Positions 48,565-60,165 are shown, numbered from the stretch's first letter. The stretch: 64,000 bases of DNA from Cristatella mucedo (GCA_009760855.2 WPIO01000154.1:744001-808000); one strand, 5' to 3'. The notes: generated by a model not told the origin, from the sequence alone. Made by a program: numbers and translations.

Positions 48565-49636
48565 CATGGTGCAATCTAGGCTTTTACTTTTATGCAGATG
48601 GCACTCAGTTTTACCTTTGCTTTGATCCCTCCGAGCTCTCCAGCACGTCAAATTCCCTCAACACCCTTGCGGCATGTATTGATGACACTCGCACATGGAT
48701 AGCAGCAAACCTTCTTAAATTTAATGGTGATATAACAAACTTGCTGGCCGGGGGCAAACCAAGTATGATTCAGAAATTAGAAAGGTTAACACTCGCAATC
48801 GGCTTTGCCAGCATATGTCTCGCTGAATCTGCACGAAATCTAGGCGTTCTGTTCAGAAGTGATTTTTCATTAAACTACCACATCAGCTCGAAATCTAGGC
48901 GTTCTGTTCCGAAGTGATTTTTCATTGAACTACTACATCAGCTCTACAGTCAAGTCTGCCTATATTCAGCTACATAACATTGCTAAAATTCAGGCTTCCT
49001 TAGGCAGGAATACCACGTATAAATTGGTCCATGCATCTGTGACATCCCGTCTCGACTTCCATAACTCACTGCTTGCTGGTCTACCAGCCTGTGCACTCAG
49101 GCGCTTACAGCTGGTTTAAAACTCTGCAGCTACTCTTGTCTGTCGTAAGCCTCGCAGTTGCCACATCACACCATTTCTTACCGACCTGCACTAGCTTCCA
49201 GTCAAGCAACTCATCGACTTCTAGATTTTGTCGCCCACTTTTAGGTCCCTTCATTTTTTGGCGCTTACCTACCAATCAGATCTACTACCCCACCAGGCTA
49301 AGCACCATACCACTGTCTTTTCGGAATCTAATCGTCTACATATACCTCACACGAACATTAGATCCTTTCGAGATCGTGTCTTTTATTCATATGCCCCCAA
49401 ATCAAGGAAATCACTCCCGACTTGCGCCACGACATTCTCCGACTTGACCGCATTTAAATAGAAACTAAAAACGCATCTATTTATGACATAAGTTAGTAGG
49501 TCCATGTGATTCGTCTTTTACAGGATATTACTCACGATTCAATCGCGTTTCCCTTTGCAGCAAATGTTAAGCACCTAGACAGAGATTGAGTTCTCTGAGG
49601 GCGCTTCATCAAGTGCATTATTATTATTATTATTAT
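48565..49636 (+). mobile_element. LINE-A copy from YADD box to (ATT)n tail
   Basis: Encodes FYFYADGTQFYLCFDPSELSS (YADD intact, then G), LLKFNGDITNLLAG, YISSTVKSAYIQLHN, LDFHNSLLAGLPACALRRLQLV, then frame-broken C-terminal sequence. The hairpin at ~49568-49605 and ATTATTATT tail finish it. A 55-bp tandem duplication lies inside. Confidence 0.9.
48834..48943. repeat. 55-bp tandem duplication in LINE-A
   Basis: 48834-48888 is repeated at 48889-48943 with about three differences (begins CGAAATCTAGGCGTTCTGTT). Confidence 0.95.
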
Positions 49637-49828
49637 TTACATGCTTATGCTTGCTGCCACTGTGCATTCTACCACTAACGATGTGATACTTGTTGTTATT
49701 GAGCATTCTACCTCTAACCATTCGATCGTGCTTTCTTTGCAGCCAATCTAATGTGCTTACAAAGAGATTGAGTTCTCCGAGGGCGCTAGATCAAAGGTAC
49801 TATTATTCTTATTATAATAATTATATTG
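49637..49828 (+). mobile_element. LINE-A 3' tail, head-to-tail with previous copy
   Basis: Starts within the 3' UTR (ACATGCTTATGCTTGCTGCC), then a hairpin (ATGTGCTTACAAAGAGATTG...GAGGGCGCT) and ATT-rich end. It begins directly at the (ATT)n of the copy before. Confidence 0.85.
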
Positions 49829-49860
49829 TCACTTACGTGTGCTTTCTCGAGGTCGGTCGT

Positions 49861-50840
49861 GTTGAGTTCGCCAACAAAATCGCGTAAGACAAATGAGCGC
49901 CGACAAAATCATGATTTACTATTTCGTCCAAAAAAAGTTGATTATTATTAATTTTGCGCCAGAAAATGCTCGCCAATAAAATTGTTAAAATGAAAAATAA
50001 GTCCTGCTATAATAAACACTGCTAAAATAGTATGTAATTATTCACTTCTAGCATATCGAACTAGTTAATAAAAATAAGTAGTTCTCTTAGTTTTTTAATC
50101 TATATTAAATAATTTTTTCAAGGAAAATTCATAATCTGGAAACATACTGGGACAGACAATTACTGGGACAGACAACTACATTCGTCGTTTACGTTGCAAT
50201 CGATGGGCTAGTCCGCCGTTTGCTACCGCGGCGTGGAACTTGTTGATATACTGCCCTGATTGAATGATTCAATCTATTGCTGGAATAATGCGTTGAAATC
50301 GTCTGTCGTGTGTCGTCATCCTGCCGTTTACGCATTTTTAAACCATTTCTGTTGTGAAAAAGACTTGACAGAACAGACCTTAAGTTGCATGCGTAGCGGA
50401 ATTTGCAGTCAAGTCGCAGGTAAGTCTAAATACGCTCAACCATGCATGCGTATTGCTGCGTTTCTTCCTAAATTTAATGGGCGTTATTCTAAGGAATATT
50501 AGCCCGAAGTGTCTTATAATGTTGACGTTTACATTAAATATGATTTTATTGAGGCTTGGTATGACATTTCAATGCGCAGAGTTATGTGCTAGTTAAGTTT
50601 ATTGTGATTATATTCTCTTGCGCTTTCCTTCGCGTTTTAATAATCAGAAATTTATTAACGTTTAAATTAAACATGATTTTAGCGAGACTTGGTCTGACAT
50701 TTTAATGCGCAGAGCTCTATGCTACTCAGTTTGAATAGTATCATTACATTGCCCTTTTTATCGCGCTTTTGTCGATCGCGAATTTATCGGCGCGGTTATA
50801 TCTTTCGCGCATTTGTCGGGTCACGATCTTGTTGATACAA
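49861..50840. mobile_element. MITE-like element with degenerate inverted ends
   Basis: Left end CAACAAAATCGCG...GACAAATGAGCG (49872-49900) matches the reverse complement of the right end CGCGCATTTGTC...CGATCTTGTTG (50807-50834). Inner words CCGACAAAATCATGA and CCGATAAATTCGCGA also pair. No transposase is present. Internal sequence is AT-rich and contains a 133-bp tandem duplication. Superfamily not assigned; target duplication not clear. Confidence 0.5.
50524..50790. repeat. 133-bp tandem duplication
   Basis: Words ACGTTTACATTAAA, GAGGCTTGGTATGACATTT, CAATGCGCAGAG at 50525-50585 recur in order at 50658-50715 with substitutions. Confidence 0.8.
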
Positions 50841-50984
50841 CTACTTGCGAAATTTTGAGTGTTCCCTCTGTATCGCATGTTACGAGCTTCCGTTATGTAC
50901 ACACTGCACGCGTTGCGGCACTACCTGAATTAGTGAGGGCTACCCGGACGTAATATTAGAGCATAGACTTTAGGATTCCGCCAC

Positions 50985-51235
50985 TGAGTTTAAAGTCCCT
51001 CCATTCGTATTGTCCGGCCAACCAGTCGGAAAGACTTTCCCATAAAGCTGGGCATTGTCGCGCCCATTCTTATGATTCAAGTCGCAAAGCCGACCTCAAA
51101 TCCTTTGGTGATCATGTCGTTTGATCGTATGCTCCCAGCTCATGGAATGCAGTAGCGACTGACGTCACACATTCACTCACTTGACGACATTTAAAAAGAT
51201 GCTTATATCTTATCTGTTTCTTGCTGAACTTGCTC
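50985..51235 (+). mobile_element. Decayed LINE fragment
   Basis: LINE C-terminal words: AAATCCTTTGGTGATCATG, then GACGTCACACATTCACTCAC and CTTGACGACATTTAAAAAGA, as in other LINE-A ends. No 3' tail. Confidence 0.6.
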
Positions 51236-51267
51236 AGTCTGCGTGAATGGTCTTTAATAGAGATACC

Positions 51268-51418
51268 AGCTTGTTTAACAGCCTCATTTGCATAGCGGCA
51301 GAAGAGCCTTGACGGCTATCACCACCGCTTGAAGTTGGCAATAATTGACCGCCCACTGCAGGATTAGAACCTCCTATCTGGGTCGTGAAGAGCGAGCACC
51401 TTACCTTCTGGGCTGTCA
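51268..51418 (-). mobile_element. SINE-B copy
   Basis: Minus strand: GAAGGTAAGGTGCTCGCTC, decayed B box GGTTCTAATCC, TTCAAGCGGTGGTGATAGCC, AAGGCTCTTCTGCCGCTATG. Head-to-head with the next copy. Confidence 0.85.
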
Positions 51419-51455
51419 CATTCCAGCAATTAAAGGATGTCGCACGGTAAGGAGC

Positions 51456-51622
51456 AGTGATGGAACACCCGGTAAGGCGGTTGCTCTTCACTATCTCGCG
51501 CCCGAGGTCGCGGGTTCGAATCCTGCCGGGGCAATTCTTCATTGCTGCTGCAAGCGGTGGCGATAACCTTTGAGGCTTTTCTGTCACTATGCAAAAAGAG
51601 GCTGCTTAATCAGCTAGGATTT
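51456..51622 (+). mobile_element. SINE-B copy
   Basis: GGTAAGGCGGTTGCTC, B box GGGTTCGAATCC (perfect), GCAAGCGGTGGCGATAACC, GGCTGCTTAATCAGC. Confidence 0.88.
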
Positions 51623-51627
51623 GTTTT

Positions 51628-51690
51628 TGCTCGAACCCACGACCTGGGTCGCGAAGAGCGAGCACGTTAAATCCTGCGCTAAGACCAAGG
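51628..51690 (-). mobile_element. SINE-B head fragment
   Basis: The minus strand has a head (GTGCTCGCTCTTCGCGACC and B box GGGTTCGAGC) without body. Confidence 0.6.
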
Positions 51691-51779
51691 GGCGATCCCA
51701 CGTGCTCGAGCTCTGCTCTGCTCAGCCGAGTGCGAACAGAGGGATCGCTGCGACGCGTGACCTACCGGTTTAGTGTGAC

Positions 51780-52330
51780 TACGCCTGCTGAAATTGGACC
51801 GTAATGAGCGTAATGTATCTCCGTCTGCAGCTCCACAAAGCTACCGAGACTAAGTGAGCGTTACGCAGGAGAGATTCTGTAGCGAAATCAAAGCCTGGGC
51901 GGCCTTTGATGTGCCTTCGGTAGCCAACAGACTTCATCTCACGCAACAAAGAAAACACGAGAAGCACAGCTGACTCGGCAGGGCAGTCGAGGAAGTGCGT
52001 AGCATGGAAGGGGCAACTCAGGACGGCTGGACAGGCTGCCCCGTAGTCGGCAGCCGGATAGCAGATGTCGTTGCGTAAGAAATTAGGGAAGTACAGTCTA
52101 GAGCCTGCAGAGAAAAATCTCGTGTCTCCAACGATCTTTAAGCACGGGAACGAACGGGACAGCAAATGTATCGCCCATGTAAAACCTGAGGGCACGAGGA
52201 GGCTGAAACTGGTGTCGCAGCTCGGCTACGTACGACGGAGCTACGCCGTGGCGGGCCTCGTGAGTCGCCGTAAGAACTTTGCTCAGCATCCGCTGATTCA
52301 ACCGAGAGCCATCTTAGCTCCTTGCGCGTG
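51780..52330 (-). mobile_element. LINE-B fragment
   Basis: The minus strand encodes SYVAELRHQFQPPRALRFYM and KIVGDTRFFSAGSRL, followed by 3' words CTACCGAAGGCACATC. Shares its layout with the 1.6-2.1 kb copy. Frameshifts present. It ends ~420 bp upstream of the GAK start codon. Confidence 0.78.
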
Positions 52331-52579
52331 TGCCGCTGGTGCAGGTTGCCATTGCAGAGTGCGGCGAAGACTCGCAAGCGTGCTCGAGCGTGTCAGTTTT
52401 GCAGTTGTGCAAAGGTGCGATCTCGAGATGTGAGCGTCGGCCACTGTCGGTTGCCCGCCGTCGTACGAGACCTACTCAGAACCAGCGCAAAATGCCGGAA
52501 ATGCTAGCTCCAGACCACACTGAGTGCTGCTACTGTGCGCTATCTTGCGGTTCAACGTAGCACGGTCGCCTCACCAAGA

Positions 52580-52749
52580 TAAAGCTAACTGTATTTCCTC
52601 CTAGGGAGAGGCAGAGTTGCATGCCGGGTAAAAGCTAAACAATAACCGGCACACCGAGTCGCGTTTAGCCACACACCCGGTATCCCCCGCCGGAACGGTG
52701 CCGTAGTTCCGGTGTCGGCGCGGTTCAGCTGGCGACGCCCGACGATATA
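52580..52749 (+). promoter_or_regulatory. Putative GAK promoter and 5' UTR, CpG-rich
   Basis: The DNA before the start codon is GC-rich with many CpGs and lacks an obvious TATA box at the usual distance, as expected for a broadly expressed gene. CpG-rich DNA continues through exon 1 into ~53.3 kb. The transcription start is not determinable from sequence. The context GATATAATGA gives A at -3. Confidence 0.5.
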
Positions 52750-52879
52750 ATGACAGACTTCTTTAAATCTGCGCTTGGCATCCTAGGCGGTGGCATCAAT
52801 AAGGAGGATAATCCATTCATCGGGCAGGCCGTAGAGATTGGGGAGCAGCGATTGAGGATAAGGAAGCTTATCGCCGAAG
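52750..52879 (+). CDS. GAK: GAK exon 1: kinase N-terminal end
   Basis: GAK is a Ser/Thr kinase of the NAK family. It phosphorylates clathrin adaptors and, through a C-terminal J domain, works with Hsc70 to uncoat clathrin-coated vesicles. Exon 1 encodes residues 1-43 plus one base: MTDFFKSALGILGGG, then FIGQAVEIGEQRLRIRKLIAE. This aligns with the animal GAK start, where FVGQ-VELG-LRLRVRRVLAEG leads into the glycine-rich loop. The donor is GAAG|GTACGC (phase 1). No in-frame ATG lies closely upstream. Only the first five exons are in this window; the PTEN-like and J domains lie beyond it. Confidence 0.9.
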
Positions 52880-53751
52880 GTACGCCGTCTTCTTGCATTG
52901 GCCCTCGGCGACCTGTGCGGCTTCTGTCCGCGCCACCATTACGCATACGCGGTGTCGCGGAAGCCCCCACCTCTTGCTTTGAAAGCCTTAAATGTAATAG
53001 TGCCGAGAACGCTTGACTTGGCCCGCTTCTCATTCGCCGAGCGCGCGCGCGCGCGCGAGGGCTCGCGCTACGCCCCCTCCCCGGCCGAATCGACCCCGGT
53101 TCACCTGTTAAGGGGCGGGGTGTGCTGATTCGAGAGAGGAACTGCTCACGCCTACCCGGATTGTAAGCTAGTCGAAACGCTATGCCGAGCGAGCGGCCTT
53201 CCGTCTCGCATCGCTTCGCTCACCGACGGACGTTTGGGCTGTGGGCGTGTCGGGGCTCGGCCGGTGGCTGCCGTCAGTCGGTCCTCATGCGTAGCCACAC
53301 GAGCGCACTCTTTGTCCGGCCTATTAATTTAGCCGCTTATGGGTGTTGGGTTTCATTCCATTCTTACACCTTTGGCCGGTGCTTTGCTTTCTAGGTCGGG
53401 CCAGCCCGACAAGACCAAATAAATCGATAGTGCTGACACAATTTGTTCTAACCCGGTAGACCTCAGGCAGATGCGTGTTCCAGCATCCGCGCAGCGCCAT
53501 AGATCTTTACCTGCTTCCGAAATTTAGCTGCTGACACCTCGGGGAGCAGCCTTAGTCGATATGGTTTTGAAATGTCATCGATAAGGCGAAATCGCGAGTA
53601 CTGGTACGACCCAGTCCCTCAAAGTGAATGCTGGCGTGTCTCTCAAAGAATTTTGATTTGCGAAACCAGCCTCATCACGACGACCTGAGTGAGAAAGACG
53701 GCGAGAGAGCAGTAGGGATAAAGCAGAGGGAGAGAGCACTGAGAGGTAGAG

Positions 53752-53755
<4 letters not shown>

Positions 53756-53848
<93 letters not shown>
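53756..53848. repeat. (GA)n microsatellite in intron 1
   Basis: Pure GA for ~90 bp with a GCGAGAG edge. Confidence 0.97.
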
Positions 53849-53849
<1 letters not shown>

Positions 53850-54039
53850 TGCAAGGATAACAAGAGAAAGATAGATGAGAGAATAAGTAGGCGAGAAGTG
53901 CATATCATTGCGAGTGGCCTCCTTCAAGGCTGCTTTGGTCAGACAGCTACTCAAAAAACGATTCACGTTTGTCCTTCACACACGCCCTCTACCTGCCCAC
54001 CAACTTGGTCTGGTAGCACTAAAGAGCCATTGGTGAACC

Positions 54040-54105
54040 GTGATGGCACACTGGGTAAGATGGTTGCTTTTCACGACCTCAGACCTCAGAGTGCGACACT
54101 AGGCG
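54040..54105 (+). mobile_element. SINE-B head fragment
   Basis: GATGGCACACTGGGTAAGAT and TTTTCACGACCTCAGACCTC match the SINE-B head, then the match stops. Confidence 0.65.
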
Positions 54106-54929
54106 AGCCATATGATCTAAGGTGATCATCGGTGCATCAAGCAGTGCCAAAGCATCGGCACTGCTTGTAAGAATGAAGCATGCTTGCAGCTTAATTCGAA
54201 CGCTCAACCGTTCAATTGCTGAAAGATTGAATGCGTATACGTAGTCAGCTGGTACGATTTTTTTCCAGTCGAATGTCAAGTGTACAGTCTCGAGAGATTT
54301 CATCCTCCTTGGGAGCTATATAAATTTGCTAGCACTGCTATTAGTCCGTGTCTATAATTCTGCATTGCCACGTAAACTAGGTTTGCGTAACGAGAGAGTT
54401 TTCTAGACAGCCGCAGGCACACACAAGGCCTAAGCCGCAGGCATTCGGCGACCTGCGCCTGTCAGTGGTCTCATCTCGCTCAGTAAAGTGACTCTGGGGA
54501 ACGTAGCAAAGTCAGGAGAGGAAGATCGAGGCATTGAGTTGCAGTTTCGGAGCGCCTACATTTGCTCACAAAACATTCCAAAAATGAATATAAAATTAAA
54601 ATTCTAATCGAAAGGTTGGGCTCAGCAGTAAAAAAGCAGCCAATGAAGGAGGCTAAGGCAGCTCATTGAAAAATGTGCAACTAATGTTTCGATGCAGCCA
54701 TGCCACTCAATAGAGTATTAAGGAACTAAACGTCGTATTGCTAAGAAATCTTGGCGATTCGCTTCGGATAACGTCCATATACAGTAGCTGCTCGTCAGGT
54801 TTTGGAGCTGGTTTTAAAATTAATTTCCTGGTGCTTCGTAGCCGGAGGGGTCTAGAAAAAGCTTAGCTCCCTCACTCTAGCTTAGCTTCCTCCCTCTAGC
54901 TATACCGAATCGGGTGAGCAACGTAAATG

Positions 54930-54988
54930 CGTAAGCCGTAAAGGCTCTTCTGTGGCTGCAAAAGAAACTTTTAAATCAGCTAGTATTT
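54930..54988 (+). mobile_element. SINE-B tail fragment
   Basis: GTAAGCCGTAAAGGCTCTTC, TGTGGCTGCA and TTTAAATCAGCTAG match the SINE-B tail. With the head ~830 bp upstream it may be one copy split by later sequence, although the middle ~55 bp are absent. Confidence 0.65.
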
Positions 54989-55124
54989 TTTATAGAGGAT
55001 TTCAGTTTGTTGGTTGCTCATGTTGCTCCAACTCTCTTCTCCTGCCTTCCTCCCTGTCTCCCACTCTTTTGCATCATGCTTCAGCACTCGGACATCCATC
55101 TCTGAGTCTCTCAGTGTTCGAGCC

Positions 55125-55162
55125 ACCCTCTCTCTTTCCCTTCTTCTCTCTCCTCTCTCCCA

Positions 55163-55195
<33 letters not shown>

Positions 55196-55205
55196 ATTGT
55201 CTCTC
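55125..55205. repeat. (CT)n tract in intron 1
   Basis: TCTCTCTCTC core at 55159-55194 with pyrimidine-rich flanks. Confidence 0.93.
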
Positions 55206-55289
55206 AACCCTTTCCCTCTGCTGTTCCTCGACAACTTTGTCCTTTGCTGGCAGGGCTTTAGTAATCGTTTGATGTAGTTCATCTTCGTC

Positions 55290-55684
55290 TGTGTCTCCGT
55301 AAGGTCTGGCACGCATGCGGAAGCCAACAGACTTAATCTCACTCAATCAAGAGATAGTGAGAAGCATAGCAGAGTCCGGAGAGCAGTCGAGGAAGTGAGT
55401 AACATGGAAGTTGCTGCTCAGGATGGCTGGAAAGGATGTGCCACAGTAGTTAGCAGGAGAGTAGGTATTATTGCATAAGAATGGTGAAAGTGAGTTTCAT
55501 CGTGTAGGACCTGTAGAGGAAACACTTGTTACCAAGTACCAAATACAAAATGTCTTTAAGCATAGGCATCGGGCAGCTAATATATTGTCCATAGTGGACC
55601 TTAAGGCACTAGGATGCTGGCACTAGGGTAGCAGTTCAGCTAGATATGAAGGAGCCAAGCCATGGCAGCATTGTGGGTCAATGT
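55290..55684 (-). mobile_element. LINE-B 3' fragment in intron 1
   Basis: GAAGCCAACAGACTTAATCTC and GAGGAAGTGAGTAACATGGA match the 51.9 kb LINE-B copy in the same orientation, continuing to CAGCTAGATATGAAGGAGCC. Confidence 0.72.
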
Positions 55685-56527
55685 AGGTGTTCAGTTCCAA
55701 AGTGACCTTTCATTGGACGACCATATCAGCAATCACTGTCGAGTCTGCTTACTGTCAGCTACATAACATTGCTAAGATGCGGATTGTTTAAACAGGAATA
55801 CCACATCTAAATTGGTTCATGCATTTGTGACATGATTTCCCGACTTCTGTAACTCACTACTTGCTGGTCTACCGGCATGTACAATCAGGCGCTTACAGCT
55901 GGTGCAAAACCCTGCAGCTAGGCTTGTCTGTCGTGAGTGTAACAGTTGTCTCGGCACACCACTTCTCACCGATCTGTACTGGTTCCCAGTCAAGAAAGGC
56001 ATCAACCTAAAGGTTCTGTCACTCACTTTTAGGTCCTTTCCTTGTTTGACTGAAGCCCACCTATTAGATCTTCTCCTACCACCAGGCTAAGCATAGTACA
56101 GCAGGCTTTTCGGAATCTAATCGTTTACTTATACCTTGTACGAACCTGAAATCCTTTGGAGATCATGCCTTTAGTTCGTATGTTCCCCAAAGCCTGAACT
56201 CACTTCCGACTTGCGTCACGACATCCTCTGACTTGACCACACGTGAAAAGAAACTAAAAATCCACCTATTTATTTCAGCATTTAGTGGGTCCATGTGATT
56301 TGTCCTTTACCTGGTTATGCATGCTGACACTGTGCATGCAGCCACTAAGCATATTTACATGCTGACTTTGTGTATGTAACCTCTAACCATGTTATGCTTG
56401 TTGTCATTGAGCATGCTACCACTAACCATTCGATCATGCTTCCTTTACAGCAAATGTAAAGTGCCTAGAAAGACATTGATTTCTCTGAGGGCACTTTATC
56501 AAATGTATTATTACTATTATTATGATT
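55685..56527 (+). mobile_element. LINE-A copy with complete 3' end in intron 1
   Basis: Starts at the FQSDLSLDDHIS block; encodes LVCRECNSCLGTPLLTDLYW and SLTFRSFPCLTEAHL; then 3' UTR, hairpin (AAGTGCCTAGAAAGACATTG...GAGGGCACTT) and (ATT)n. Both arms carry the same change relative to GCGCC/GGCGC, so pairing is kept. Confidence 0.88.
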
Positions 56528-56744
56528 ATCATGCACATTTAGTTCCGGCCAGAATAATTTGAGTATCAGAAGAAGGAAGATGCTATCCTAAACATAGGAA
56601 CCTTATCTTGTAAATTCCCAAAAAATTGTCACCATTCGTATGTGGAAGCAGTATTTATGGAAAACTGTGCATGTAGCCATCTCCTCTTGTTTACTTACCA
56701 TCTGTAGAAAACGTGCAAAGTGAACCAGTCTGGCAGTTTCAGCT

Positions 56745-56852
56745 ACATATTTGGTTATTGCTCCTTCGGTAAGCTGTAAAGTGCCTAGATACAGATTTGA
56801 TAGGGAGCTATACGAAATACATTACTATCAGTGTTATGGTTGTTATTGTCAG
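56745..56852 (+). mobile_element. Decayed LINE-A tail
   Basis: GTAAAGTGCCTAGATACAGA, then GGGAGCTATACGAAATACAT and ATT/GTT-rich end. Confidence 0.6.
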
Positions 56853-58129
56853 AACACACCAAAGGAAGGTTTAGTAGGTAGGACAAGTATTCCTTCCGGA
56901 AAATGTATCTCAACACTTGTAAGGTCAATATGTGGGATTGGGTTTTCTGAGATCGAACCAGAAATTAATGGTGAAGTTGGGATTATAAACCACTCAAATG
57001 CGTTTTCTCATAAAAAAAAAACTAGTTGAACTGTTTAAAATTGGAACACGAGTCTTGGTAGATAGCCGAGGCACTGAAGCTATGATAATATGAAAATATG
57101 AAAAAGGGTTTGTCGGTATTAAGAGATGCATTAAATTGCCTTGTTTCCTTGGTCTTGACTCGACAGAAGTTCAATTTAGCACCTGCATTCGGGTTCTGTA
57201 TTAAACTTCTGTCGATTCAATGTATAAAAAACACATTACAGTTGACTCTGCTTAAGAATACACTTGGCCGGCAAATAGGTATTCTTATATGCCGAGTATT
57301 TCCACATGCAAAGTGAGATTAATATTGCTGCTACTAAATCTGGAATGCAAAGCTGCTATTTCTTATAAGCAAAGCATTTATATACCCTTATACGTGGAGT
57401 CGACTGTGTGAGGTTTTAATACATTGCTTATGAGATAGCGTATTTGAGATGGGTTTCCATTGTTATTGCTGCCTCGATTTCTTGCATCGATTCTAGCGAT
57501 GTCTGGCACACAGCCGTGCATAAGTGAAATGCTCGTGCCTTCAAACCCTCGATTACTGCTGAGAAAGTGCCAGATACAATAATGCAGATGTATTTTTCGA
57601 GTGAGGCGCTATTTGGCGCAACCGATAAGCAACCTTACCGGAAGCGATCTGACGGGGCTCCAAAACACACCGTTTGATTATGGCTACTATGCTGCAAGCC
57701 GGATGCTACTTTGGATGCCAAAAAGTGAATAGGCTCATTGCACGTGTTTATAAGTTTTGGTAAGCAAACGAATGCATGCACCATCTATGTAAATATTGGC
57801 CAACTCGTGGAGTTGATAAACACTAGAATATTTGATATTGTACCCTGTTTCCCAGCAAGCATGGACTATTTAGGTCACCCGTTGTTCATGTTCAAGGTGC
57901 TAGTGTTGCAGTTATGCAGGTAGTCCAGTCACTGAAGTGCACACTCGTGTCGTGCGGTTTCTGTAGGGTTGCTCATGCAGAGGTGCTCGCCTAGACTTGA
58001 TCGATGCCAGGTCTTGTGCATGGCAGTCCTTGGTCTAGCAGGTCAGTATATGAAGTACCCTGGTCAGATCTGGCGTAGTTTTGAAGGCTCCTTTGATCTT
58101 CACCTGGCAGTTCATTTTTCGAAAGCCAA

Positions 58130-58157
58130 CATGCCACCCATTCCGATGGGTGGCATG
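58130..58157. repeat. 12-bp perfect hairpin
   Basis: CATGCCACCCAT, loop TCCG, ATGGGTGGCATG. Confidence 0.9.
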
Positions 58158-58242
58158 CTGGGGCAAATGTGGATGACTGGCCTTTGATGGCAGCTGCCGG
58201 GTGATCGTAGTTGCAGCAAAGTTGGCTAGCAAAGCCAGTGAG

Positions 58243-58300
58243 TACCTATTAATACAGTTGTATAGCACCCTCAGAGAACTTAATCTCTTTCTAGGCAAGT
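58243..58300 (-). mobile_element. LINE-A/SINE-A hairpin tail fragment
   Basis: CAGTTGTATAGCACCCTCAG, AGAACTTAATCTCTTTCTAGG: only the terminal hairpin survives. Confidence 0.7.
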
Positions 58301-58429
58301 AAGCAAGTATATACCATCCATTGTCCTAATCCTGTGCCGTTTCTTTGTCTTCAAAGAGTTCAACCAGCTCCAGTTGGGGTGGGCAGAATGGACGCGCACC
58401 CAGTATTGTCATCAGAGTGTTTAGAGTCT

Positions 58430-60165
58430 ACATAGTTGGTGCCCTAACTACGCAAAGGACGAATGACGCAAGACCCAATAAATGCAGTGATAAACAAGTG
58501 TCTTTTAAGCTTCTTTTTAAATCTCGTAATGTCAGGGGATGTCGTGACGTCCGTTGGTAGTGAGTTCCGGGTTTTACGAGCATATGAACTTAAGGCACGG
58601 TTTCCAAAGGTTTTGAGGCTCGTACGAGGTTTAGCTTAACGATTTAAGTCAGAGCAATGGGTTTTACGATTCTTGGCCTGGTGGGGCAGTAGTTTTGATA
58701 GGTAGGCTGTAGCCAAAGGATGAAGGGACCTAAACGTGAGTGACAGAACCGTGACGTCGATGCATTGCTGACTGGTAGCCAGTGCAGGTCGGTGAGAAGT
58801 AATGTGATATGGCAACTGCGATGCTAATGACAGACAATCCTAGCTGCTGAGTTTTGCACGAGCTATAAGCGCCTGATTGCTCATGCTGGTATACCAGCAA
58901 GCAGTGAGTTACAGAAGTCAATACGGGATGTCACAAATGTACAGACTAATGTAGACATGGTATCCCGGACTAAGCATCCCGAATTTTAGTGATGATATGC
59001 AGCTGAAAGAAGGCAGACTTGGCTGTGTACCAGATGCTCATCTAGTGAAAGGTCACTTTGAAACAGGACACCTAGATTAGGCAGCAGCAGATGTAGCAGA
59101 AGATATGTTGGCAGAGCCGATTTTGAGCAATGCTATTTCCAGTTTCTGAGTCACACTTAGTTTGCCTATAGCTTTTAAGTTGGTTTTGTTGTCATTTAAT
59201 TGGAGAAAGTTCGCTGCCATCCATGTACAGATGTCAGCAGTACATGCAACAAAGATGTTTAGCGAATTCGACATGCCCGAGGGCTGGGAGGGATCAAAGC
59301 AAAGGTACACCTGATTGTCATCTGCATAGAAGTGAAAGCCTCGATTGTGCTTGGCGATCACATCGGCAAGAAGGAGAGTATAAACCGTGAAAATAAGCAG
59401 ATCGAGCACAGATCCTGAGGTACCCATTACTTCGGTGGTTCTTTGGGTGGCCTTTGACTGTTCACATCAATACTATAGAGTCTTCCACTGAGACAGGATC
59501 TGAACCACTGCAGTGCTGAGAAGGTCGTTATACACCTTAAGCAATGCTGACTCCATGTAGGGATTAGCTCTAAATTCCGACTGGCATTTACTTGCTAGGT
59601 TTGAGATTCCAATGCCGAAACTCGGTCGAGTGTCTTTGAATACGAATGGTAAAAGGGAGACTGGGAGGAAGCTGCTTAAGTTAAAAGGGAGACCTGGCGA
59701 AAGCTGCTCAAGTTCTCTTGGTCCAGTATTGCTCTCTTAATTAATGGCCCAACAAAATCCTTTTTTGAAAGGTGCAGGGACATAACCTGAGGCTGAGGAC
59801 ATATTTATTATGTTAGTTATGCATGGGAGCAGCAGATCTATGCCTCCCAGGAGTAGGACCATGGGAATAGGGTGTACAGGACTGGTAGTTTTCTTTGACT
59901 GGGAGATGAATTTTAGGATGAGGTCAGTCGTGGCCCGCTGTCATATAAGCTATGAGTTAGTGCAGAATTGCGGGACAAGAGTCCTGTGTTAATGTTATAG
60001 ATGGACAGGAGTCCAGAGGGGTGCTGCCACCATAGGGATGGACTCTCTGATCGTGTCCATCTTGCTGACAAAGAAGCTAGAGGACCGATCGGCTAGGTTG
60101 TCTTAAGGGCTAGGTTGCCACAAGTACTGCTAGGGAAGGAGCTAACCTGGGAGCATTTAAGGAGA
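58430..60165 (-). mobile_element. Long LINE-A copy in GAK intron 1
   Basis: Minus-strand order: 3' UTR (hairpin absent), C-terminal RT region, ISSATSAAA..., NFLQLNDNKTNLKAIGK, FHFYADDNQVYLCFDPSQPS (YADD intact at ~59310), GTSGSVLDLLIFTVYT, then linker with ITNIINMSSASGYVP-like sequence near 59800. The endonuclease part is missing. Antisense to GAK, so it would not supply sense splice or poly(A) signals by itself. Frameshifts present. Confidence 0.87.

Noticed and set aside
54040-54988. One SINE-B split by an 830-bp insertion
   Set aside because: Head and tail are in the same orientation, but about 55 bp of the SINE middle is missing from both sides, so a clean insertion is not supported.
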